Positions 12,105-24,118 are shown, numbered from the stretch's first letter. The stretch is 64,000 nucleotides of DNA from Saccopteryx bilineata (GCF_036850765.1 NC_089494.1:60692309-60756308); one strand, 5' to 3'. Notes: generated by a model from the sequence alone, not told the origin. Numbers and translations are program-made.

Positions 12105-12265
12105 TTATTACTTGGGCTTTGTATATGCTATGCTGGAATCCTGCTTATCTTTGACTTATCTCTCCGACTGGATTGTAAGTGCCTGGAGGGCAGACATGTC
12201 ACCACGTCACCGCTGTAGCCCTCACATTCCCCAGAATAATATCTTGTACTCAGCGAGGGCTAAGT
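12105..12265 (+). repeat. L2 3' end fragment
   Basis: The sequence 'gactggattgtaagtgcctggagggcagacatgtc' and 'agcgagggctaagtacaaa' match the terminal L2 pattern (stop of transcript, 'gagggcagggac', 'cagtgc..ggcac'). It is short and diverged. Confidence 0.5.
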
Positions 12266-12309
12266 ACAAACACTAGTTGACAATAAAGATGATGCTATAC
12301 GTAGATGAT

Positions 12310-12535
12310 GCTGAAGGTCCTTTAACACAGCTGTGCACAAGTTTTAGTGCACTGAAATGAACTAGGGAGCTCAGTAAAACAAATTTCATTCTCCACCTCC
12401 TGCCTGATAGAGTCTGATTCCGTTGCCCTAGGAATCTGCATTTTAGCAAGCTCCCTAAGTAATTAGGATGCAAGTGGTCCATGTGCTGATTGCATTTAGA
12501 GAAATCATGCTTTAGAAAATATACCTGTGTCATGT
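12310..12535 (+). mobile_element. MER5A-like hAT-Charlie MITE
   Basis: The motif series 'gatagagtctgattccgttg..aggaatctgcattttagcaagctcccta' and 'gaaatcatgct' is the MER5A signature. Orientation is not meaningful for function. It is an ancient non-autonomous DNA transposon. Confidence 0.65.
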
Positions 12536-13897
12536 TGAGAGTTAAGTTGTAAAGAGATGCCTATGTAATACATATAGTGGCAACGGATGATTGTTGAAGT
12601 GAAAATTTGGTTTGCAGGGTTATTCAAAAAATCTACTGTATCACAGAGGTGCCAACAGATATTATAAAACTAATTAAAACTTACTTTTCAGAAGTTAATT
12701 AACATGTTTTATGTCCCAGTTATCTTGGCAAAAAAAAAAAATGTATATGTACAGGCTGTCTTTTTGGCTTCAACTTGCCAAGAGAAGAGAAAATAGAAAT
12801 GGAATAAAATGCCCACAGGGCATTAGACTGCAAATAAATTTATCCTGCAACAAAGCATTAATTTATAAAGATAACTGCAATACATCAGGGATACGGTTCA
12901 TTCTTATTTGGCCCTCAAACAGGTCTCTTAGTGAGACGTTTTCTTTCTCTAGCTGCTGCTATTTAGGACAAAAGCTTGGAGCCAGTAACAAAATGATTAT
13001 ACTTTCCATGAGTGCTACCTTAAAGCACTTCTTTTTAGTATTAGGAAGAATTGATAAAAAATTAAACAAATAAGAACTGAAGGCAAGAGTATGTCTTCTT
13101 TCACCATAGGAATATAGGGACCATTTAGAAACAGTAAAATAAAAGTGATTTTGTTCTTTATGAGAACAAATAATATAGAAAAGAGCTGTTATTTCCTTTC
13201 AATTTTCATCCAAAGACTTCAAAATATTGATTAAGAATAATGCCCATTTTCAGGTGGATAATATGAAAAATATAGGGGAACACCCTGTTAAGCTAGAAAA
13301 CTGAAAGTAATGATTTTGACCTCATCTCCATGCTGACATTATTTACAAAACTGCTTCTATTAATATATAAATTTTGTAAAATAAAATATCAAAAATCGGT
13401 TTACTACGAAGTCACAGTTCTGTGGCAGGTATTAGTATATATTTGTATATATCCTGTGTGTACTCTAGATTTCAGTGATAATTCAATAGTCCTTGATGTT
13501 AACACGGGTTCTATGGTGGAGTGAACTGGCCCCTTTTGTAGGCCATCTCAAGCATCTCCTATCCTGAGAATATGAGAAAAATTGAACTTTGAAAAACGAA
13601 AAAAACTATGTTCTTAGAACTTGCTTCTATTCCAACTCTGCAATAATTACAGTAATTACAAAGATAAAGGGTAAAAGTCACAAAGTGCTGGCTGGGACAT
13701 TCCAGAGCAGGAGAAAGCTTGGCGCCATTTTTATAGTTATGCCTGTTAAGATTTAATAGACGGAAAGTTTCATTAGTGAGCTGTGCTGCAATTAACTTCA
13801 AGGAGGTTCCAGACTACTGTATGTTGCTGTTACTGACAGAAAACTCTTTAGATTTTCCTCTCGAAAGAGTATATTGGATTTTCAACACTTCAATGAT

Positions 13898-13919
13898 AAA
13901 AAAAAAAAAAAAAAAAAAA
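13898..13919. repeat. Poly(A) run, 22 bp
   Basis: Twenty-two uninterrupted A after GAT. No retroposed body is recognisable upstream on either strand, so its origin is unclear. Confidence 0.9.
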
Positions 13920-14051
13920 CTAGTAAGAAGCGCAGCTAAAAAATGTTTTATGTAAAGGCTAGTTTTTCTTATCAGAGAATACAAAGCAAAAAACAGACTT
14001 TTATTATTTTTTTATTTAGTGGACATACCAATTGTGAGTTGTTTTGGGCGA

Positions 14052-14080
14052 TTATATTATTATTATTATTATTACTATTT
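14052..14080. repeat. (TTA)n microsatellite
   Basis: Several TTA units with one ACT interruption follow 'gggcgattata'. Confidence 0.85.
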
Positions 14081-17000
14081 TTATTGACACACTGAAGGTA
14101 CAAATATCTTTGTACTTATTTTCTCCAACTCTCTTCCTAGATCATAACATCATGTTCTAATGGAATTGTGACAAAGTTGGAAACTGTTATTTGTCTAAAT
14201 CAAAGATTTTTCCGAATCATGTGCTCTACCTTTAATATAAAATACTTGCTCTCGACTCTGACAAGTCGGCAAATGCCAGCGAGTAAAGACCAGGGAATCC
14301 AACGGCTCGCTATTATTCAACAGTAGCCAGTCAGATTCCAGGCAGACTTTTGGAGCTTTGAGTCTAGACCACAGAACGAGGTTCATGGGTAAGATTTTTC
14401 AGACTCCTCTTCACTGGAGGTTAAGCTGGTGTTCCCCTTTCTACATGCAAACTATTGAAGATCAGCCAAGGTTATTCTCACAAAAGTTACTGCCATGATG
14501 TAGGTTTTGTGTCCAGTAGATTTTTTTTCTATCTAGCATGTTATTTAATTCTTCTGTCCTACTATAATATTGCTAAATTGTTATGGTCCTCACTGTTATA
14601 TTTTCTTGTACCAAACAGCAGATGGCTTTGGCCCTTTTAAATGACTTGAAGAAGGAGACCTGCATTTTATGGCTTTTAAATCCTGTCTTGATATTCATTT
14701 TCCCAGTTAAAACCCACCCACCCCCTTTCATTCTACATATGTTTCCATTAATAGGCTGCAGACTTTTTAGGTGTGGTAAGCATGTAACCGTGATAAGTAC
14801 TTTCAGAGACGTGTTCACTTTTTCAGAATGTAAGAATACAGTGTGGTGTTTAGGAACAGTAGTTTTGATTGACAAGCAGTTATGGAGTGCCTGAAAGACT
14901 AAAGTTTTAATGACATAGAATTATCCCATAGCAGTGTGTTTGCTGCTGTCCAAGTAGCACAAATGAATCAATGTTCCTCTACTTGAGTGTAAAGTCTGGA
15001 AATGGGTGACATATTATTTTACCTTGTATCATGTGGTAATACACTGTGGCTGAATTTTTGGTGATTGGAAGACTTTGGTCTGTCTATTGGACTAAGCATC
15101 TTCTTGAACTTGGAGTGTTTCCCAGAGTACCACCTTCCCTTCAGTAGATGATACTCCATAAGTTCTAGACCCTCCTTATTTTCCTTGTCCTTGAATTCAT
15201 CAGACCTAGCCACACCATGTCCCAAAATGGAACATGTGTGAAGAATGGAAACACTGTCATGACTGAAAGTCATGCTCAGAGTTGCTGCAATCCCCTAGGA
15301 GGTTACAGAACTGGATTCAAACCCGGCACAGGGGCCACACCGGGACAGGTCCCCGCACCTTTCACACACCACGGTTTGTTTCCATCTGATGCTCCAGAAA
15401 GGTGGGTTCTGTTTCTTGAGAAACCTCTTTTGGTTTAGTTCTGAGAAAATCATTAATACCTGGATTAAGGTTGGGTCAGAGTTTAAGAGATCAGACTGTT
15501 TACTTGGGTTTTATATATTTATGGTTGGTTTTAATTTCTGCTCTTAAACACCAGCAGAAAATTCTTGGGGTTTGTGAAGCATTGCGTCACTTTCTTTATG
15601 TCTTCTTGTGACATGGTGTTTTAATCATGCAGCTAGAAATTAGACAGAATTAAAGTCTCTTTGTCACAACTGTTCGAGTATTGACCTCAGGTGCAGTATG
15701 TTTGCATGATATTATATAGTTTTTAACTTCTCTGTTAAGCAACTTGTTTGTTTATCAGTTCTCTCACAGGAGGGTAGTTAGAATTAATTAATCTTTAAAA
15801 TGCAGTTTTAGGCAGTGTAACATTATCAGAACTGGTTTGTGTGTGTCAGATGGATAGCTACACTTTGCATATTTAGCTATCTTTATTGGTCTGCATTCTC
15901 ATTTGAAGAAACATTTAACTTTTTATAACCAAGGACAGTATAATATACAATACTACTAAGCCTAATATTCAAGAATGTTTTCATACATGTCTTAGTATTA
16001 ATTAGGGAGCCGTTCTTGTTTGACATGTTTACTTTTAATTCTTAATAGGTTTCCAAGTGGGGTAATGCAGTAAGTACCCAGAAAAACTAACAATTATCTA
16101 GTCTAAAGAGCTTTGGATTTCACTGTAAAATTAAAATTGTGGGGAAATTGTGTTTTCATTCTACTCATATTAACCTTTTCTTATCCATATTAGCTAAAGG
16201 TTAACTTGTTCTTGCCATTTTTATGAAGTGAGAAGCAGGAACTTTGTCTTTTTATGAAAGGAAGCACAGGAGTGCCAAGCATTCATTAGAGATTGAAATT
16301 AGAAGCAACTGTGAGATTAAGTTAGAATGTAGCTCATTGTACCAGTCCAATTTGGACTCTTGTAAGTGCTGATGTTAGGAGGAGTGGATGTATATGAAAT
16401 TTACCTTCATTTCACTCTGTCTGATGCCAGTAAATGCTGAGGACACAGTGCTGTGACTTCACAGAGGGAAACGCATCTCTCTAGGAGGGTGTCATAGCCC
16501 CGGGCACCAGAGCCAGGGGATCTGTTGTAAATGCAGCAAGTAGCCAAGGAAGATTAATCTGTTTTTTTTCTTTTTCTTTTCTTGGATTTACCACTGTGTT
16601 ACCAGGTAGCTAACTCAATTTCTTTCTCTGCTTCACACAATTGTGCAATACAGCCAAAGGAAATATTCGTGTCCTCCCAAAATGGCAGAGTGGAGAAGTG
16701 TTGTTAGGTTTCCAGGTCTCGTTTCACAGTGACTCCAGGAGCCAGAGCATCTGAAGGGGAGGAGAGGGGCAGGGGCTGGCTCCTGGGGGGAGGTCAGCGC
16801 CAGGAACAGCAGCGCTTTGCATGTGCACCTTCTTGGAGGAATCCAAGGAAACAAAAATGGGAAATAACTCCTGTTTATTAGATTTTTTAAAAGTCGATTG
16901 AAAACATTTTTTTACCTCCGTAAAGAGAAAAAGAGAACCTCAGTCTTTTAAAACACTAGTCTCTAGTCAGTGGGGTGAACCTTTCTCTAGAATTCATCCC

Positions 17001-17682
17001 ATAATTTCTAAATGAGTGAACAAGAAATAAGAAAGGTATTATACTATTTTATGCTGAATTAACCTCACTATGTACTGCTAAAGATCTATCTCTGGAGACA
17101 CATCATAAAAACTAAACACTTTTACCACCATGGCAGCATTAAAAAGTATTTCATATTTTACTATTAGGGTGTAAAATTACTAATCAAGGGTGGGAAATGA
17201 CCAGAAGAAAACAGGAGAAAAAGAGACTCATTGAAACATGCTGAAATATTACCAAGCTTTCATTGAATGCTTTCACTTGTGTTTTTCCCTCATCTTTTAG
17301 GGCCAGCACCTTTTAAATAAAAGGCAATCTGTTTAGAATAATAGAAGGACCATGGTAAACAACTGTTGTAAATGAATGAATTCTATTTTGTCCAACCGGA
17401 CCATCAAGGCAGAAGAGCTTTTCTGAATGCATCATTGATTTCCATGAAGGCCAAACTTCTTTTGGGTTGTGGCCCCTTCTGTATTGCAGAATTGCTTCCC
17501 TCATGCCAACACAAAAATGACCACCCCAGAATTAAGGGAATGATTATGTTGCTCCAGGAAGGAGGGGTAGTGAATTGATGTCTGATTTTCAGTAAAAACA
17601 AAGAAGATTGCATTTTGAATTAAAAAAAAAATTCTGGCCCTGGTCGGGTAGTTCAGTTGGTTAAAGTGTTGTCCCTATACAC

Positions 17683-17979
17683 CAGTGGTCCCCAACCCCC
17701 AGGCACAGACCAGTACCAGTCCATGGGCCATTTGGTACTGGTCCACAAAGAAAGAATAAATAACTTACATTATTTCCATTTTATTTATATTTAAGTCTGA
17801 ACGATGTTTTATTTTTTTTTAAATGACCAGATTCCCTCTGTTACATTTGTTTAAGACTCACTCTTGATGCTTGTCTCGGTCACGTGATACATTTATCTGT
17901 CCCACCTTAAAGGCCGGTCCATGAAAATATTTTCTGACATTAAATTGGTCCATGGCCCAAAAAAGGTTGGGGACCACTG
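17683..17979. mobile_element. hAT-type MITE with CAGTGGTCCCCAACC ends
   Basis: The terminal inverted repeats are CAGTGGTCCCCAACC at the left and GGTTGGGGACCACTG at the right. A perfect 8-bp duplication, CTATACAC, flanks it (17,675-17,682 and 17,980-17,987), diagnostic of hAT transposase. It is 297 bp, has no coding capacity, and contains 'ggccatttggtactggtcc' and 'ggtccatggccc' subterminal repeats. Confidence 0.93.
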
Positions 17980-18037
17980 CTATACACCAAAGTTGCAGGA
18001 TCAATACCTGGTCAGGGCATACAAGAATCAACCAATG

Positions 18038-18430
18038 GCCTGACCAGGTGGTGGTGCAGTGGATAAAGCATCGAACTAGGACACAGAAGACTCAGGTTCA
18101 AAACCCCAAGGTCGCTGACTTGAGCGCAGGCTCACCAGCTCGAGCGCAGGATCTCTGGCTTTAGTGTAGGATCAGAGACATGACCCCATGGTCACTAGCT
18201 TGAGCCCAAAGGTCACTGGCTTGAAGCCCAAGGTCACTGGCTTGAGCCCAAGGTCATTGACCTGAGAAAGGGGTCACTTGCTCTGCTGTAGCCCCCCAGT
18301 CAAGGCACATATGAAAAAGTAATCAATGAACAACTAAGGTGCCACAACGAAGATTTGAGGCTTTTCACCTCTCTCCCTTCCTGTCTTCCTGTCCCTATCT
18401 GTCCCTCTCTCTGTCTCTTGTCACTAAAAA
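18038..18430 (+). mobile_element. CCTGACCAGG-type bat SINE (long form)
   Basis: It starts GCCTGACCAGGTGGTGGTGC and contains 'aggttcaaaaccccaaggtcgc' and repeated 'aaggtcactggcttgagccc' blocks. These are followed by 'gtcaaggcacatatgaaaaag', 'caatgaacaactaagg', then 'ctgtccctatctgtccctc'. A 15-bp perfect duplication, AAGAATCAACCAATG, flanks it (18,023-18,037 and 18,431-18,445), lying inside the older SINE. Confidence 0.94.
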
Positions 18431-18864
18431 AAGAATCAACCAATGAACCAATGAATGCATACATAACTGGAACAACAAATTGATGCCTCTCTCTTTCTTT
18501 CCTTTTCTCTCTCTCTCTCTTCTCATCCCTGACTCCCTCTCTTCCTTTCACTCTCTCTAAAATCAATAAATAAATTTTAAAAATTAAACCATGCCATATA
18601 TTTGGCAAACTCAAACCTTCTGGAGAATATTCCATAGATCCGGTGACTCTGTAGTGTTTCTCTAGAAGAACCACCCTTCCCAGAGCGAGTGCTGAAAGTC
18701 AGGACACGTACGTTCCATTTTGAGTTCCATTGTGCTGGCTTAGGTAGGCTTCTGAGACCCTCTGATTTTCAATTTTCCCCTCTCCTCCTATGTTCTATTT
18801 CTTCTACATATGGCAAGAAAGATTGGAGACTTAAGTGAGGAGATTGGGACCCTTTTCTTCTCAA

Positions 18865-19055
18865 GAAAGGCAGTCCATTCTCTGAAGTCAGACTGCACAA
18901 ATTCAAATCTCAATTCCACCATTTATAATGCCTTGGTTTTCTCATCTGTAAAGTGGGAACAATAATGGTTTCTATCAAGGAAGGATTAAATAAATTAGCA
19001 TATGTAAAAGATCTAGGACAGTGCCTGCACAAAGTAAATTCCAAAGAAATGCTAT
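18865..19055 (+). repeat. MIR SINE
   Basis: Recognised by 'tctgaagtcagactgcac..aattcaaatctcaattccaccatt', 'ttggttttctcatctgtaaagtgggaacaataatgg' and 'ggattaaataaattagcatatg', then 'acagtgcctg', in MIR order on the forward strand. Confidence 0.85.
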
Positions 19056-19059
19056 TATT

Positions 19060-19352
19060 ATTGTGTGATTCTTACTCTTCTAATTCTCAGTGCAAAGACT
19101 GCCTCCTCTCAGAGCTTTCCTGGTTCTCCTAGGCAGTGTTGTACTTTGAGCATAATCCCAGTAGAGCAATTTGGTTTTTATTAACAATTTATTTTCATAT
19201 TGAGTTCCTCACTAGACTGTAAATCCCTTAAAGTAGGGATGGGAGAATAGTGTTTTATTGGTGTATTTCTAATATGAGCACAGTTCCTGGCATTAAGTTG
19301 GCATCTAGTGTTCATGGATGAATGAGTGAATACATGGATGAATGAATATTTC
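19060..19352 (+). repeat. L2 3' end
   Basis: The stretch ends with the L2 terminal signature: 'ctcactagactgtaaatcccttaaagtagggatgg', 'agcacagttcctggca' and 'tggatgaatgagtgaat' followed by (ATGA)n-like copies. Confidence 0.7.
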
Positions 19353-19439
19353 ACTTGTTGTAGTCCCAATATGCATTCTCTCTTTATTTAGCAGTAGAGC
19401 CTCCAAATTTCAGTGAGCACCTGGCTGTTCAGCTAATGA

Positions 19440-19775
19440 CCACATTTCCTAGTTAATGACCTCCATTTCAGCGAGGTGTGGCCATGTGATTAAGTTCTGG
19501 CCATGGGGAGGTACAAGGAGGAGTGGTGTTCCATTTTGGAGTTGTGTCCTCATAGGATAGAGGTATATCCTCCATCTTCCCTTTTCCTCCTGCCACTGGC
19601 TAGAATGTGGATGTGGTGGTGAGATCTGGAGTAGCCATTCTAGACGATGCAATGGGTAACACTTGTTAAAGACGAGATTTTTTTGAGGATGACAGAGCAA
19701 CATGATCAACCAATTTCTGGGTTCCTAATGATACAGAGCTGCTGCACCCAACCTTGGATAGTTTATGTTCAAATT
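19440..19775 (+). repeat. Mammalian LTR-like repeat, family unresolved
   Basis: The features 'gtgtggccatgtgattaagttctggcca', 'tcctcctgccactggctagaatgtgga', 'gtagccattctaga' and 'atgacagagcaacatgatc' are shared, in opposite orientation, with 31,600-31,960 and 58,690-59,090. I recognise it as an old mammalian LTR-like repeat but cannot name the family with confidence. Confidence 0.4.
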
Positions 19776-21084
19776 TCTCTCTTGTTTGGAGCACTGTTTC
19801 ACTGTTGTTTATTTGTAGATGGGTCTTTGTTTCACCAGTTGAGTCTGTTTACTCATACACTGACTACAGAGTTATATTTACTTGATCACTGTCCTTTGAT
19901 AATTTTCTCATGCAGATAAAATTGATGAAAATAGATGTGAATTAGATTATTACAGTTGATTGGAATCAAACAAGTATGTGAATTAAATATGGCAACAATG
20001 TTATTGGATTAACTATTTTTAAAAAATTATTTAAACCTTATTGTCACTCTATTCCCTGTTGCCTAGTGGTTGCTCTGACTGGTGATGGGACAAGAGGGAT
20101 GAAAGGTGGGACAAAAACCTGGATTACAGGACTGACTACACAGAGCAGTGCTTTTCCTCAGAAGTGTTTCTATTCCAACCTCACTTGGCTGGGCAGGAGG
20201 TACAGAGGTTTTGCCCAGATAACTCTCATCTCAGCAAAACAACCTTCTTCCTCACCGGAGGCCCTGTGCTGAGTACTGTGCTTGCTCTGGATAACAAGGG
20301 CAACAAAGAAAGAGTAGCTGCCCCTTCTCAGCTTTTCTTATATTTGTAATGAACTCCTTTCGGATCTTCTAAGCAAGAGTTACTTAACAGAAAACCATGT
20401 GGGTCTCTGGATCAGGGATTCAGACTTGATATGTGGTCATAAGGTAACCAGTTTTCAAGCGCTGACAAAAAATTTACCAAGAGATTTACCATGCTGATGT
20501 TCCACAGGTTTTTATTGTAAAGGAGAATTATTCTGGGGAAAATGAAAAGGTATAGGAACAGCTTAAGATTATTTCCAGGAAGGTATAGAAAATAGTGATA
20601 AAAACATGAATATGCAGATAAATATAGATACAAGTTTAAAACTTTTCATTAACATATACATACAGGACAATGTCTACCATAAGTGTACAGCCTTATGTGT
20701 ACATTTATTATGTTATCATGTAAATAAATAAATCATTTTTCATTTTTATGAGAACTAAGCACATCTACTTTACCAGCATACAAATAAAAAATCTGCAACA
20801 CGTATTTTTAATATCTGGAGCTACATGGGAAAATGCTGAAATATAAATAATATTTCTCATGAATAACAAACATTTTCTCCAGGGTTTCTATAATTTTACA
20901 TTTGTAAGTTGGAACTAGAAGGAGCTCATATTTTCAGCTGCCTAAATCTTTCAGCTCAAATTTTTAACAGAAATATATAGGAGGAATAGCACACATGTAT
21001 CCATGGATAATGAGAAGTCAGAGTGATTTATCTCAGCCTCCTTGGAAACCGTCTCTTTGTCAGTTTCACGTATGTTCTCTCTTA
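19776..21084. other. Unique non-coding DNA, nothing recognised
   Basis: No repeat family, RNA gene or exon structure is visible. Bases 20,640-20,900 are A/T-rich. Confidence 0.4.
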
Positions 21085-21275
21085 GTGCTTCTCCAGTACT
21101 TAAGGCAAATTACCTAACCTCTCAAGGCCTCAGTTTTCACAACTGTAGATTGGGAACGATCGCTGTACACAGGATTGTGCTAAGTGAGATCATGTGTAAA
21201 GAGAAGTTTAAATGATGTTTGCATGTAGGAAGACATCAATAAATGGTATTTAGTTATTATTATCACTGCCAATAT
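21085..21275 (+). repeat. MIR SINE
   Basis: Motifs in order: 'aggcaaattacctaacctctcaaggcctcagttttc', 'aactgtagattgggaacgat', 'gattgtgctaagtgagatcatg', 'gtttaaatgatg' and 'atcaataaatggtatttagttatt'. Confidence 0.82.
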
Positions 21276-22029
21276 TGACTAATGCCATAGCCTCTGGGTT
21301 TGGGAAAGAAACAGAAATAAGTACATCACTGTATTGAACTATATGATGGGTTTTTTTTCCTCAGGAAGATGGGATAAGCTCAAAGGGAAATTGCCAAATT
21401 TATATCCCTGTCTCATGAAATGTGGTCCCTCCAGCAAGAGGAGATAGGAGAGGTACAGTTTACATGTGGGCTTCTGGTTAGGACTGTCTTTAACTGATGA
21501 GTTATCATGTTAGAATTGGTGTAACCCTGAAGAGAATATTCCCAAATTGTCTTAAATGAATGTCATGTAACATTTATTAGAGTCACTGCAACAGGGACGC
21601 TTCCCACTTGCTTTGATTTAGTGACATTGCTTCTGGTTAAAAGCCTTAGGTAAGGCCACACACAGTGGCTGGCGATTTGGATAATTAGAAGGAATGGCAG
21701 AGGCCTGTCTCTTTACAAGGAAGTTAGCAGTGACATGCAATTAAAGCAAGCCATGGGGGGGAAGCCGCGCAGTTCTCAGAATTGTACTGGATTGGCTGAA
21801 ATCAAACAATATTTACAGAATTCCCTCTCCCACAAAGGACTTCTGCTTGCTTATTGTGAATAAATTATTCCAGAGATAACTATACTATTTCACAAAAAAA
21901 TCAGAAAAAAAAAAAGAACAGTGTAACTCACTCCATTGTTGTATTTCCTATCACCAGTTGGTAAAGCTGTTTATCCACTGGAATCTTGATGAGGCATCTG
22001 AACCATAAATTATCATACATTTATTGGGG
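21276..22029. other. Unique non-coding DNA, nothing recognised
   Basis: No repeat family or coding signature is seen. Confidence 0.4.
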
Positions 22030-22270
22030 TGATGTTTTTGTGCTTTAAAAGATGCTTTCACATCCATTACCTATTATGATTTCTGCAACGGTATAATGCG
22101 AGGTTAGGCGTCATTGTGATGTCCATGTCAAATGTAAAGGAATGGAGCTGACCTCGGAGAAGACATTGACACAGTTCATTTTTGGTAGAAGCAAGATTCA
22201 AACTGTAGCCATGTGACTCACAGTGCAGTACTCTTTCTGACACAGGCACAGTCTTCTCTAGCATCAGTGT
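22030..22270 (-). repeat. Possible MIR, strongly diverged
   Basis: The text 'gatgctttcacatccattacc', 'gtagaagcaagattcaaactgtagccatgtgactc' and 'agtgcagtactctttctgac' follows the reverse MIR order ('ggattcgaaccc', 'ccagagtc..tgctctt'). The middle is poor. Confidence 0.45.
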
Positions 22271-22311
22271 GTGTTCCTGCATTCTGAGCTCCTCAAGAAT
22301 ATGGTTTTCTT

Positions 22312-22642
22312 GCCTGACCAGGCGGTGGCACAGTGGATAGAGTGTCCGACTGGGATGCAGAGGACCCAGGTTCGAGACCCCGAGATTGCCAGCTTGAGCG
22401 CCGGCTCATCTGGTTTGAGCAAAAAGCCCACCAGCTTGAACCCAAGGTCGCTGGCTCCAGCAAAGGGTTACTCGGTCTGCTGAAGGCCCACGGTCAAGGC
22501 ACATATGAGAAAGCAATCAATGAACAACTAAGGTGTCGCAAAGTTCAATGAAAAACTAATGATTGATGCTTCTCATCTCTCCGTTCCTGTCTGTCTGTCC
22601 CTGTCTATCCCTCTCTCTGACTCTCTCTCTATCTCTGTAAAA

Positions 22643-22685
<43 letters not shown>

Positions 22686-22689
22686 AATA
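22312..22689 (+). mobile_element. CCTGACCAGG-type bat SINE, well preserved
   Basis: It starts GCCTGACCAGGCGGTGGCAC and carries an A-box-like CAGTGGATAGAGTG and B box GGTTCGAGACC. These are followed by 'agcttgagcgccggctcatc', 'acccaaggtcgctggctc', 'cacatatgagaaagcaatc' and 'aatgattgatgcttctcatc', then a long (AAAT)n tail. A perfect 17-bp duplication, AAGAATATGGTTTTCTT, flanks it (22,295-22,311 and 22,690-22,706). Confidence 0.96.
22638..22689. repeat. (AAAT)n microsatellite in SINE tail
   Basis: About twelve AAAT units end the SINE at 22,312, an expanded retroposon tail. Confidence 0.93.
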
Positions 22690-22706
22690 AAGAATATGGT
22701 TTTCTT

Positions 22707-24118
22707 ACTCTCCCTGAGACACTATGGTGGGTAGAGTCCCTTGGAGAATAAACTGAAAGCTTTAGACTTTGTCCTCCAAAACCCACACAGATGGACACCA
22801 CATAAAAATTTACATCACCTTCGTGACACCTCATTCTAAAATCTGTATAGGGGATAGTTTAGGGTGTGTGGAAAATACCTGCCTGGGGCACCTCACTGTC
22901 TCAGGGAAGAAGAGGGAAGTAGAAGCCATAGTACCATAAAAGATTATTCAGCCCTTAATCGGTACTAGGTGTTACAATGCACGCCTTGAGTTAGTTCAAA
23001 TCACATACTCTTCAACGCTGATATTACTACTGGATCTATTTTTTAGATGAGAACTCTAAGAACACTACCAGAATTTGAAGCCTGATGGGCACTTTTTACG
23101 ACTATGCTGCAAAGCCTCCCCGAATGATAACTATCTGTTGGTGTAGGGCTATTTCCCTTGTAGTCCGCCCACGCCTGCATACGGAGGTGTGGTCAGAAAG
23201 TGGGAAAGGGGGTATATAGAAGCTTCTCAAGGACAAGAGTTCCTTGGGGAAATGCTTTTTGTGGGAGTGATGGGTTGGAACTGTTAATGGCAGTAGAAAT
23301 GTGAAGTGTGAAATCGCTGAGATACAGGGATAGAAAAAGAACAGGGCAGCATCCATTGGGTGGTCTGTTTCTCTTGGGATGTGTGTTGGATGGCCAGCAG
23401 TTGTATTAATTTTTATAGATTCCACTCTACATTCTCTTGCTAACTTGGCAAACGATTCACAAAGTTACTGAAATGGGGTGAGTAAACTGCTCACAAGCAG
23501 AGCTGGAGCTAGGGGAAAGGAAAAGGCAAGGCCTACCTTTGGGGTTTCCTGAGCCATAAATAATAGCCTTGTTGCCATTCCCAACAATATGCTTCTGTCG
23601 TTAATTAACTTTTATGGAAAGCAATGGTGTTCATGACTTCAGCCTCTCCCTGCTCTGATCTATGTGGTGTTATGTAGTGTAGACAGCATTGCTCACAGGT
23701 GGGATTTGTCTAACGGGGGAATCTGAATGAGCTAATGGGAAATGCCTGCTATTATATAGCATGCCACTGTGTTGGGTGAGTGGGAGGGGAAAGTAGTGAT
23801 GACACCCTTCCTGTTCCTGCTGATTATTTTTCCAGCACCTACACATGAGGTCAGAATATTCAACTGTTTGTTAGGTTAAATTTTAGGAGTGAGCTCTCTC
23901 TGGCATTGATGAGAATGCTGAGCGGTGCCCCTAAGATTCAGTGGTGTGGTGCTCTACACTTGAGAGAGAGAATGATAAAAGTGGAAGGACCTTCTAGAGT
24001 CAGAGGGCCAAACAGGGAAATCCAAGTCCAGTCTTTTGAGATGGTCCACATCGGCGTTAAAAAGCCTCTCAGAAATTATTTCTCACCTTTGACCTAAAGT
24101 CTTTCTGCCTGGTTTCCA
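22707..24118. other. Unique non-coding DNA, nothing recognised
   Basis: No repeat is recognised. The 107-codon reverse frame at 23,102-23,425 has no domain. The sequence 'ttaattaacttttatggaaagcaatgg' at 23,601-23,627 looks like a homeodomain-site-rich piece but is not enough for a regulatory call. Confidence 0.4.

Larger units (their letters stand above)
12536..17633. other. Low-repeat non-coding interval (candidate conserved non-coding DNA)
   Basis: This 5.1-kb stretch has almost no recognisable transposon, the longest such gap in the window. It contains an A-run (13,898-13,919) and a (TTA)n run near 14,053-14,080. The open frames (up to 120 codons) show no family, no splice framework and no codon bias I can see. 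Resistance to insertion often marks regulatory DNA, but that is inference; only a comparison between species would show conservation. Confidence 0.4.
17634..18590 (+). mobile_element. Old tRNA-derived SINE, split in three by two later insertions
   Basis: The head CTGGCCCTGGTCGGGTAG and 'agttggttaaagtgttgtccc' runs to 17,682. It resumes after a hAT MITE at 17,980 ('caaagttgcaggatcaatacctggtcagggcatacaag'), is cut again at 18,038 by another SINE, and resumes at 18,446 ('gaaccaatgaatgcatac..aactggaacaac', CT-rich, then 'aatcaataaataaatttt'). Joining the pieces gives a typical tRNA-headed SINE with B-box-like GGATCAATACC. It must be older than both insertions. Confidence 0.85.

Noticed and set aside
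13898..13919. 22-A run as the tail of an unrecognised retroposed gene
   Set aside because: No body, no target duplication and no coding similarity could be found next to it.
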